Shown in pieces: positions 35,182-46,260 of a DNA stretch of 64,000 nucleotides. The stretch lies in NCBI RefSeq assembly GCF_030247195.1, contig NC_080672.1:304265115-304329114 (forward strand), read 5' to 3'. How positions within the stretch are numbered: position 1 is the first letter of the stretch; every line of letters begins with the position of its first letter. The DNA is from Topomyia yanbarensis (lineage: Eukaryota; Arthropoda; Insecta; Diptera; Culicidae). The position numbers and the translations under genes are program-made. The notes beneath the pieces were generated by a model that was not told the DNA's origin, made no database searches, and saw only the letters and a list, made by a program, of their open reading frames with translations.

Positions 35182-35350
35182 ACTGTGATTTATTCTAAAT
35201 ATATATGTTTCGTTACAGAAGTAGATGGGGTTGTGACTTGGAATCCTAAAAAATGGCACCATTGTTGGTGGGAAAAAAGTATTTGAGTGAATAGATCCTA
35301 GTAGCTTGCGAAATTTTTAAAACAAGAAGAAGTTGCCACCTTTGTCTTGT

Positions 35351-35680
35351 AGCGTTTACACTATGGATGGCAAATTAAAGCTTGCCAGCTGCCAGCAATG
35401 TGTACACTTTTGTTGGTAGATTGGACACTGGAAATTTGTGTAAATTGTTGATAATAACACAAAAACTTGAAAAAATACGATATTTTGATATTTTCTTGCT
35501 AATTCAGTGTTCCTTAACAAATTCAAACACATTTGAGTTGTCAAATGAAGAAAAAATTGCGAAAATAAATTTTCTTGTTTCATCTTGGATTTGTCTACCG
35601 GCACCATTTGCCAGCATTAAATTAAAGCTGGTTTCCAGCATGCTGGCATCAGCAGTTGGCAACCAACACAAATGTAAACG
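35351..35680 (+). repeat. Weak inverted-repeat element (GTTTACA ends)
   Basis: GCGTTTACAC... at 35351 and ...TGTAAACGG at 35680 are inverse. Inside both arms are several TGCCAGC / GCTGGCA motifs. It is probably a diverged foldback MITE; boundaries are approximate. Confidence 0.4.
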
Positions 35681-36479
35681 GGCCATCTGGGAAACTAAAC
35701 TAATAAAAATTTCAGCATTACCCAGTGTCGACAACATAGAACAATTGTTAATCCAGTCTAAATAAAAGTTTGAAGTTTTTTCATTAAATTTACCTCGAAC
35801 GCTGTCAAAATAGTTACTAGGAAAAGAAAAATAGAAACATTTAAGATTAAAACATGAACAAAATTATGTTCTCATAAAAGCAGAAGACTGGTATTGTCAA
35901 AGAAACCATTCGAACGATACAAAGTCCAAAATACTTATTTTAAATTTAATTTATTTTTTATGAAATTTAAAATTTTCAATAACCAATACTGATCTACATT
36001 CCGAATTCCAATTTTCGAATTTCTAATTAATCATATCAAATCTAAAAGAAATGAACTTTCGTCTTTTTAATTGTACATTGTTAGTTTCGAAATTAAAATT
36101 ACAATTTTAGAATTTAATATTTCGTACCTCATACTTAAAACTTGGAATTTGGAACTAGGAATTCGGACCATAAAATTTGCTATTCGGGATTCACAATAAA
36201 GAAGTTAAAATTCATCATTCGGAATTAAGAATTCGAATATAGAAATTCGCAAGTGAAAACCGACATACGAAAATCAGTCATTTGAACTACGGAAATTCGA
36301 AATCTGAAATTTGAAATTCAAAATGCGGCATTCTAAATTCCGAATTGCGAATACGGAATTTAGAATTGAAATTGTCGAGTTCCGAGTATCAGATCAAGTA
36401 TTTTGAATTACAAATTCTCAACTGCGAATTAAAAAATTGATTTAAAAATTCCAAATTCTGAATTCCGAAATCGACTTTC

Positions 36480-38220
36480 AAATTTCGACTTCCGAACTTA
36501 GATTTCCTAATTACAACTTCCGAATTTCGACTTCCGAATTTTGACTTCCGAATTTCGACTTCCGAATTTCGACCTCCGAATTTCGACCTCCGAATTTCGA
36601 CTTCCGAATTTCGACTTCCGAATTTCGACTTCCGAATTTCGACTTCCGAATTTCGACTTCCGAATTTTGACTTTCGAATTTCGACTTTCGAATTTCGAAT
36701 TTCGACTTTCGAATTTCGATTTTCGAATTTCGACTTTCGAATTTCGACTTTCGAATTTCGACTTTCGAATTTCGACTTTCGAATTTCGACTTTCGAATTT
36801 CGACTTTCGAATTTCGACTTTCGAATTTCGACTTTCGAATTTCGACTTTCGAATTTCGACTTTCGAATTTCGACTTTCGAATTTCGACTTTCGAATTTCG
36901 ACTTTCGAATTTCGACTTTCGAATTTCGACTTTAGAATTTCGACTTTAGAATTTCAAATTTCGAATTTCAAATTTCGACTTTCGAATTTCGACTTTCGGA
37001 TTTCGACTTTCGAATTTCGACTTTTGAATTTCGACTTTCGAATTTCGACTTTCGAATTTCGAATTTCGACTTTCGACTTTCGAATTTCGACTTTCGAATT
37101 TCGAATTTCGACTTTCGAATTTCGACTTTCGAATTTTGACTTTCGAATTTTGACTTTCGAATTTTGACTTTCGAATTTCGGCTTTCGAATTTCGACTTTC
37201 GAATTTCGACTTTCGAATTTCGACTTTCGAATTTCGACTTTCGAATTTCGACTTTCGAATTTCGACTTTCGAATTTCGACTTTCGAATTTCGACTTTCGA
37301 ATTTCGACTTTCGAATTTCGACTTTCGAATTTCGACTTTCGAATTTCGAATTTCGACTTTCGAATTTCGACTTTCGAATTTCGAGTTTCGAATTTCGACT
37401 TTCGAATTTCGACTTTCGAATTTCGACTTTCGAATTTCGACTTTCGAATTTCGACTTTCGAATTTCGACTTTCGAATTTCGACTTTCGAATTTCGACTTT
37501 CGAATTTCGACTTTCGAATTTCGACTTTCGAATTTCGACTTTCGAATTTCGACTTTCGAATTTCGACTTTCGAATTTCGACTTTCGAATTTCGACTTTCG
37601 AATTTCGACTTTCGAATTTCGACTTTCGAATTTCGACTTTCGAATTTCGACTTTCGAATTTCGACTTTCGAATTTCGACTTTCGAATTTCGACTTTCGAA
37701 TTTCGAATTTCGACTTTCGAATTTCGAATTTTGACTTTCGAATTTCGACTTTCGAATTTCGACTTTCGAATTTCGACTTTCGAATTTCGACTTTCGAATT
37801 TCGATTTTCGAATTTCGACTTTCGAATTTCGACTTTCGAATTTCGACTTTCGAATTTCGACTTTCGAATTTCAACTTTCGAATTTCGACTTTCGAATTTC
37901 GACTTCCGAATTTCGACTTTCGAATTTCGAATTTCGACTTCCGAATTTCGACTTCCGAATTTCGACTTCCGAATTTCGACTTCCGAATTTCGACTTCCGA
38001 ATTTCAACTTCCGAATTTCGACTTCCGAATTTCGACTTCCGAATTTCAACTTCCGAATTTCGACTTCCGGATTTCGAATTCTGAATTTCGACTTCCAAAT
38101 ATCAACTTCCAAATTTCGACATCCGAATTTTGACTTCCGAGTTTCGACTTTCGAATTTCGGCTTCCGAATTTCGACTTTCGAATTTCGATCTTCGAATTT
38201 CAACTTCCAAATTCCTGAGC
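36480..38220 (+). repeat. 14-bp satellite array (TTTCGAATTTCGAC)n
   Basis: About 1.7 kb of a 14-bp unit, itself two related heptads (TTTCGAA + TTTCGAC). The centre is nearly uniform. Both edges (about 36540-36665 and 37905-38110) instead carry the CTTCCGAATTTCGA variant. ORFs on both strands here are by-products of a stop-free repeat. Confidence 0.95.
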
Positions 38221-38360
38221 CTGAATTCCAAATTCCGAATACGATTTCCAAATTCCAAATGCTGAATTTCGAATATTGAATACCCAATTCCGAATTGTGA
38301 AATGCAATTTCCAAATTCCGAATTCAGAATTTAAAATTTCGAATGCCTAGCTGAATTTCG

Positions 38361-38394
38361 AATTCCAAATTCCAATTTCCAAATTTCAAATTCC

Positions 38395-38428
<34 letters not shown>

Positions 38429-41400
38429 CAAATTCCAAATTCCAAATTCCAAATTCCAAACTCCAAATTCCAAATTCCAAATTCCAACTTCCAAATTCCA
38501 AATTCCAAATTCCAAATTCCAAATTCCAAATTCCAAATTCCAAATTCCAAATTCCAAATTCCAAATTCCAAATTCCAAATTCCAAATTCCAAATTCCAAA
38601 TTCCAAATTCCAAATTCCAAATTCCAAATTCCAAATTCCAAATTCCAAATTCCAAATTCCAAATTCCAAATTCCAAATTCCAAATTCCAAATTCCAAATT
38701 CCAAATTCCAAATTCCAAATTCCAAATTCCAAATTCCAAATTCCAAATTCCAAATTCCAAATTCCAAATTCCAAATTCCAAATTCCAAATTCCAAATTCC
38801 AAATTCCAAATTCCAAATTCCAAATTCCAAATTCCAAATTCCAAATTCCAAATTCCAAATTCCAAATTCCAAATTCCAAATTCCAAATTCCAAATTCCAA
38901 ATTCCAAATTCCAAATTCCAAATTCCAAATTCCAAATTCCAAATTCCAAATTCCAAATTCCAAATTCCAAATTCCAAATTCCAAATTCCAAATTCCAAAT
39001 TCCAAATTCCAAATTCCAAATTCCAAATTCCAAATTCCAAATTCCAAATTCCAAATTCCAAATTCCAAATTCCAAATTCCAAATTCCAAATTCCAAATTC
39101 CAAATTCCAAATTCCAAATTCCAAATTCCAAATTCCAAATTCCAAATTCCAAATTCCAAATTCCAAATTCCAAATTCCAAATTCCAAATTCCAAATTCCA
39201 AATTCCAAATTCCAAATTCCAAATTCCAAATTCCAAATTCCAAATTCCAAATTCCAAATTCCAAATTCCAAATTCCAAATTCCAAATTCCAAATTCCAAA
39301 TTCCAAATTCCAAATTCCAAATTCCAAATTCCAAATTCCAAATTCCAAATTCCAAATTCCAAATTCCAAATTCCAAATTCCAAATTCCAAATTCCAAATT
39401 CCAAATTCCAAATTCCAAATTCCAAATTCCAAATTCCAAATTCCAAATTCCAAATTCCAAATTCCAAATTCCAAATTCCAAATTCCAAATTCCAAATTCC
39501 AAATTCCAAATTCCAAATTCCAAATTCCAAATTCCAAATTCCAAATTCCAAATTCCAAATTCCAAATTCCAAATTCCAAATTCCAAATTCCAAATTCCAA
39601 ATTCCAAATTCCAAATTCCAAATTCCAAATTCCAAATTCCAAATTCCAAATTCCAAATTCCAAATTCCAAATTCCAAATTCCAAATTCCAAATTCCAAAT
39701 TCCAAATTCCAAATTCCAAATTCCAAATTCCAAATTCCAAATTCCAAATTCCAAATTCCAAATTCCAAATTCCAAATTCCAAATTCCAAATTCCAAATTC
39801 CAAATTCCAAATTCCAAATTCCAAATTCCAAATTCCAAATTCCAAATTCCAAATTCCAAATTCCAAATTCCAAATTCCAAATTCCAAATTCCAAATTCCA
39901 AATTCCAAATTCCAAATTCCAAATTCCAAATTCCAAATTCCAAATTCCAAATTCCAAATTCCAAATTCCAAATTCCAAATTCCAAATTCCAAATTCCAAA
40001 TTCCAAATTCCAAATTCCAAATTCCAAATTCCAAATTCCAAATTCCAAATTCCAAATTCCAAATTCCAAATTCCAAATTCCAAATTCCAAATTCCAAATT
40101 CCAAATTCCAAATTCCAAATTCCAAATTCCAAATTCCAAATTCCAAATTCCAAATTCCAAATTCCAAATTCCAAATTCCAAATTCCAAATTCCAAATTCC
40201 AAATTCCAAATTCCAAATTCCAAATTCCAAATTCCAAATTCCAAATTCCAAATTCCAAATTCCAAATTCCAAATTCCAAATTCCAAATTCCAAATTCCAA
40301 ATTCCAAATTCCAAATTCCAAATTCCAAATTCCAAATTCCAAATTCCAAATTCCAAATTCCAAATTCCAAATTCCAAATTCCAAATTCCAAATTCCAAAT
40401 TCCAAATTCCAAATTCCAAATTCCAAATTCCAAATTCCAAATTCCAAATTCCAAATTCCAAATTCCAAATTCCAAATTCCAAATTCCAAATTCCAAATTC
40501 CAAATTCCAAATTCCAAATTCCAAATTCCAAATTCCAAATTCCAAATTCCAAATTCCAAATTCCAAATTCCAAATTCCAAATTCCAAATTCCAAATTCCA
40601 AATTCCAAATTCCAAATTCCAAATTCCAAATTCCAAATTCCAAATTCCAAATTCCAAATTCCAAATTCCAAATTCCAAATTCCAAATTCCAAATTCCAAA
40701 TTCCAAATTCCAAATTCCAAATTCCAAATTCCAAATTCCAAATTCCAAATTCCAAATTCCAAATTCCAAATTCCAAATTCCAAATTCCAAATTCCAAATT
40801 CCAAATTCCAAATTCCAAATTCCAAATTCCAAATTCCAAATTCCAAATTCCAAATTCCAAATTCCAAATTCCAAATTCCAAATTCCAAATTCCAAATTCC
40901 AAATTCCAAATTCCAAATTCCAAATTCCAAATTCCAAATTCCAAATTCCAAATTCCAAATTCCAAATTCCAAATTCCAAATTCCAAATTCCAAATTCCAA
41001 ATTCCAAATTCCAAATTCCAAATTCCAAATTCCAAATTCCAAATTCCAAATTCCAAATTCCAAATTCCAAATTCCAAATTCCAAATTCCAAATTCCAAAT
41101 TCCAAATTCCAAATTCCAAATTCCAAATTCCAAATTCCAAATTCCAAATTCCAAATTCCAAATTCCAAATTCCAAATTCCAAATTCCAAATTCCAAATTC
41201 CAAATTCCAAATTCCAAATTCCAAATTCCAAATTCCAAATTCCAAATTCCAAATTCCAAATTCCAAATTCCAAATTCCAAATTCCAAATTCCAAATTCCA
41301 AATTCCAAATTCCAAATTCCAAGTTCCAAATTCCAAATTCCAAATTCCAAATTCCAAGTTCCAAATTCCAGATTCCAAATTCCAAATTCCAAATTCCAAA

Positions 41401-41460
41401 TTCCGAATTCCAAATTCCAAGTTCCAAATTTCAAAATCCAAATTTCAAATTCCAAATTCC
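38361..41460 (+). repeat. 7-bp satellite array (CCAAATT)n, first block
   Basis: About 3.1 kb of CCAAATT. Between about 38492 and 41320 no variant unit was seen (roughly 400 copies); variants such as CCAAGTT, CCAGATT and CCGAATT appear only at the ends. Three reverse-strand frames stay open for over 1000 codons because the unit contains no stop. They should not be annotated as genes. Confidence 0.97.
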
Positions 41461-42444
41461 GAATTTCAAATTTCGATTTTAGGCTTCCGAATTTCGATTG
41501 GCGATTTCCGGATTCCTAATGATTTCGGAATTTCGAATTTAAATTTTCAACTCCGAAACTCGACATTCCAATTCCGAAAAGCGAAGTTCAAATCTTGAAT
41601 TTAGATCTTCGGCTTTCGAATTCCGATTTTCCAACTCCGAGATCAGCTCCGAATTTCTCATTTCAAATTCCGAATTGCTGGTTCTGAATCTCGATATCCG
41701 AATTTCGAATGCGGAATACCCAATACCACAATTTCGAATTCAGAATAAAAAAATTCATATCATGACTTTCGAATAACGAATTTTGAATCTCGGATTCACA
41801 ATTTCGAGTTCCGAATACCCGAGTTCCGAACTTCGTGCCTAACTTTCTATTATTAATATTTCCGAATTTCCGATTCAAATTTTGAAATCCCAAATTATAA
41901 ATTTCGAATTTCGACTTTCAAATCACGATTTACGGTTTTGGGCTATCGAATTCTGGTTTCCGAATTTCAAAATCCGCTAATTTCAAAGTTCGAATTCCGA
42001 ATTCTGAATTCCTAAATTTTAAATCATAATTTTCAAATTCCAATCTTAAAATACGACTCCCGGTCCTTGAATCTCGAATTTAGACTATCCGACTGATCTC
42101 GAATCTTGAATCACAACACCAATCTATTTTGGTTATTTTCAGTGTTTTCAGCGTTCAATCTTGAATTTCAGATCTCGATTTTCGAATCTCGAATTACGAA
42201 ATTCAACGTAGATATGAAAAATATCGGCACCAAATTCTTTTTAAGAATATTTGTAAAATCGTATCGGGAACTGGATCTGATCTTTTGATTCTTAAATCAT
42301 GTATATCTAAACCTAAAATTTTTAATCTTTTATATCCAATCTCGATTTCCGAATATCAAATTTAAAATCTCCAATATTTATCTCAAATGTAAAAATTTTG
42401 AATACCGCCACTAGAATCTGACTCAAAACCTTGAAAAACTTGAC
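40123..42444 (+). repeat. Tandem duplication, unit 1 (2322 bp)
   Basis: Repeated by 42445-44766 with a constant offset of 2322 bp over all of the non-array part (about 41356-42444). The left edge falls inside the CCAAATT array. The right edge is ...CTTGAC at 42444, where the sequence jumps back to the array. Confidence 0.92.
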
Positions 42445-44766
42445 CAAATTCCAAATTCCAAATTCCAAATTCCAAATTCCAAATTCCAAATTCCAAATTC
42501 CAAATTCCAAATTCCAAATTCCAAATTCCAAATTCCAAATTCCAAATTCCAAATTCCAAATTCCAAATTCCAAATTCCAAATTCCAAATTCCAAATTCCA
42601 AATTCCAAATTCCAAATTCCAAATTCCAAATTCCAAATTCCAAATTCCAAATTCCAAATTCCAAATTCCAAATTCCAAATTCCAAATTCCAAATTCCAAA
42701 TTCCAAATTCCAAATTCCAAATTCCAAATTCCAAATTCCAAATTCCAAATTCCAAATTCCAAATTCCAAATTCCAAATTCCAAATTCCAAATTCCAAATT
42801 CCAAATTCCAAATTCCAAATTCCAAATTCCAAATTCCAAATTCCAAATTCCAAATTCCAAATTCCAAATTCCAAATTCCAAATTCCAAATTCCAAATTCC
42901 AAATTCCAAATTCCAAATTCCAAATTCCAAATTCCAAATTCCAAATTCCAAATTCCAAATTCCAAATTCCAAATTCCAAATTCCAAATTCCAAATTCCAA
43001 ATTCCAAATTCCAAATTCCAAATTCCAAATTCCAAATTCCAAATTCCAAATTCCAAATTCCAAATTCCAAATTCCAAATTCCAAATTCCAAATTCCAAAT
43101 TCCAAATTCCAAATTCCAAATTCCAAATTCCAAATTCCAAATTCCAAATTCCAAATTCCAAATTCCAAATTCCAAATTCCAAATTCCAAATTCCAAATTC
43201 CAAATTCCAAATTCCAAATTCCAAATTCCAAATTCCAAATTCCAAATTCCAAATTCCAAATTCCAAATTCCAAATTCCAAATTCCAAATTCCAAATTCCA
43301 AATTCCAAATTCCAAATTCCAAATTCCAAATTCCAAATTCCAAATTCCAAATTCCAAATTCCAAATTCCAAATTCCAAATTCCAAATTCCAAATTCCAAA
43401 TTCCAAATTCCAAATTCCAAATTCCAAATTCCAAATTCCAAATTCCAAATTCCAAATTCCAAATTCCAAATTCCAAATTCCAAATTCCAAATTCCAAATT
43501 CCAAATTCCAAATTCCAAATTCCAAATTCCAAATTCCAAATTCCAAATTCCAAATTCCAAATTCCAAATTCCAAATTCCAAATTCCAAATTCCAAATTCC
43601 AAATTCCAAATTCCAAATTCCAAATTCCAAATTCCAAGTTCCAAATTCCAAATTCCAAATTCCAAATTCCAAATTCCAAGTTCCAAATTCCAGATTCCAA
43701 ATTCCAAATTCCAAATTCCAAATTCCGAATTCCAAATTCCAAGTTCCAAATTTCAAAATCCAAATTTCAAATTCCAAATTCCGAATTTCAAATTTCGATT
43801 TTAGGCTTCCGAATTTCGATTGGCGATTTCCGGATTCCTAATGATTTCGGAATTTCGAATTTAAATTTTCAACTCCGAAACTCGACATTCCAATTCCGAA
43901 AAGCGAAGTTCAAATCTTGAATTTAGATCTTCGGCTTTCGAATTCCGATTTTCCAACTCCGAGATCAGCTCCGAATTTCTCATTTCAAATTCCGAATTGC
44001 TGGTTCTGAATCTCGATATCCGAATTTCGAATGCGGAATACCCAATACCACAATTTCGAATTCAGAATAAAAAAATTCATATCATGACTTTCGAATAACG
44101 AATTTTGAATCTCGGATTCACAATTTCGAGTTCCGAATACCCGAGTTCCGAACTTCGTGCCTAACTTTCTATTATTAATATTTCCGAATTTCCGATTCAA
44201 ATTTTGAAATCCCAAATTATAAATTTCGAATTTCGACTTTCAAATCACGATTTACGGTTTTGGGCTATCGAATTCTGGTTTCCGAATTTCAAAATCCGCT
44301 AATTTCAAAGTTCGAATTCCGAATTCTGAATTCCTAAATTTTAAATCATAATTTTCAAATTCCAATCTTAAAATACGACTCCCGGTCCTTGAATCTCGAA
44401 TTTAGACTATCCGACTGATCTCGAATCTTGAATCACAACACCAATCTATTTTGGTTATTTTCAGTGTTTTCAGCGTTCAATCTTGAATTTCAGATCTCGA
44501 TTTTCGAATCTCGAATTACGAAATTCAACGTAGATATGAAAAATATCGGCACCAAATTCTTTTTAAGAATATTTGTAAAATCGTATCGGGAACTGGATCT
44601 GATCTTTTGATTCTTAAATCATGTATATCTAAACCTAAAATTTTTAATCTTTTATATCCAATCTCGATTTCCGAATATCAAATTTAAAATCTCCAATATT
44701 TATCTCAAATGTAAAAATTTTGAATACCGCCACTAGAATCTGACTCAAAACCTTGAAAAACTTGAC
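42445..44766 (+). repeat. Tandem duplication, unit 2, with second CCAAATT block
   Basis: Starts abruptly with CCAAATT repeats (42445 to about 43760, about 170 uniform copies up to the first variant at 43636), then the same 1-kb decayed sequence as unit 1. After 44766 it continues into new sequence (AGGACAGC), the presumed original right flank. One extra heptad lies between the two CCAAGTT variants (42 bp here, 35 bp in unit 1). Confidence 0.92.
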
Positions 44767-45559
44767 AGGACAGCTTTAAAAAAATTCCACATTCCAATCT
44801 TCATCCTCGATTCTCAGATCTCGTAGCCCGAACTCGGGTCACGAAATAACCCCGAATTTTTATTCTCGTAACTCATTTCTCGAATTACGAAATTGAAACC
44901 TGGAATCTCGAATGTTTTATCTCGTTTTTTGTAATCGGATGTTGAATGTCAAATATCGATTCTAGAAATTCGAATTATCAAGATGAAATCTCGACTCGAG
45001 TGAAATTTCGAATCTTAAATTTTGTAACTCAAATCTCGTGTCTCGGATACCAAATCTATATTGTTGAATTTCGAGTATTCAAATTTGCATTTCAATTCAT
45101 GAATCGCAATCCTAAGATTTGCATTCTCATATCTCTAATCATATTTTTCGAGTTTCGAGTTTCAAATGTCGTATTTTCAATTTTGAATCTCAAACCTAAA
45201 ATGTCAAATCTTGATTTCGAATTTTTCGAATTGTAAACATTGTTGTATCCCAAAACTTGAATGTGAAACCCCAAAAGTGAAATCTCGATTTTTAAGGTTT
45301 AAATTTCAATTGTTCAATCTCGAATCACGGATCTCGAATTTCATTTCTCAAGTTTAGAGTTTGAAAACTCGATTTGCGAATTTAGAATCTAGAAACTCGA
45401 GTTTCAAATTTCGTATCTCAAATCTTTCATTGAACTGTATGCCATTTTGCCGAAAATATGCTCTACAATGTATGTATTTACAAAAATCTTTTAAAACGTA
45501 CTTAAAACACTAAAATGATTAAAAGTTTTAAATCGGGGTTCGTTACAGATTTTTTCTAT

Positions 45560-46260
45560 TATCATTCGTACTACACTGTTTGTAGCAAACAGAGCATCCC
45601 CTCATTGTGCTGTATAATACCCGGATTAAAAAAACCGGTTCGCAGGTCGTTCATGATTGATTCCCGCCATTCTCATGCACCGAACCGCAAATCTTGAACA
45701 AGAAGATTTGTGATTTTTGTTTCTTTCAGCTAGTCAACCTTGTTGGATATCCGACATGACAGCACCTGGAGGGAATGCGATTATTAGGATTCGGCCGCCT
45801 TCGTGAACTGGCTGCATTAATTGGTATGTGCAGCTCCGTACTAGTAACCAGCGCCAATTGGAGCAAATACCTTATATCCGGAGAATATTTTCTTTGGCAA
45901 ATAAATTAGCCCTCTTCAACGCCATCAAACCAGTCTAAAGAATTAAATTTGAAAATCTTTCTTCTACCAAATATTATTTTGCCGATGGGTGGAAAGTAGC
46001 ATACACAAGAAAAACCGATTTTAAAACATCCGATCGAAGCTCGCTTATGATTGATTCCCGATGATTTCATACATCGAGTCGCAAACCTTGAACAGAAAGG
46101 ATTGTGATTTAAGTCGAATGTTGCTTTTAAACCTTGTCGGTCAGGTGTCCTCTTTTCGGAAGACTGCATATCAATAACAGGAGAAAAGACAAATATTAGG
46201 ATGGGGCCTCCTCCGTGGACCGCGGACGCTATAGAACCATTCAGAAGAATTCAAATTTGA
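45560..46260 (+). repeat. Diverged direct duplication, about 0.4 kb period
   Basis: Phrases such as ATGATTGATTCCCG, CGCAAATCTTGAAC, TTGTGATTT, CCTTGTTGG and ATTAGGAT at about 45650-45790 recur in the same order, with changes, at about 46045-46205. No protein meaning was seen. Confidence 0.55.

Larger units (their letters stand above)
35940..45440 (+). repeat. Heptad-based satellite field, about 9.5 kb
   Basis: The whole stretch is composed of GAATT/AAATT-style short repeats related to a heptad (A/T)TTC(C/G)A(A/C). Two kinds of homogeneous core (14-bp and 7-bp) sit among decayed copies that become less regular outward. There is no coding function. It lies in the presumed first intron of the vein-like gene. 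Confidence 0.9.

Noticed and set aside
36541..38112. ORFs of 200-390 codons on both strands
   Set aside because: Open on both strands because the 14-bp unit lacks stops; satellite, not coding.
38324..41455. Reverse-strand ORFs of over 1000 codons with a seven-residue repeat
   Set aside because: Produced by the stop-free CCAAATT unit; all three reverse frames are open. No promoter, splice or codon-usage support.
42322..43804. ORFs of about 450-475 codons on both strands
   Set aside because: Same CCAAATT artefact in the duplicated block.
36480..44766. CRISPR-like or telomeric array
   Set aside because: Units are contiguous 7- or 14-mers without spacers, and the sequence does not match the insect TTAGG telomere repeat.
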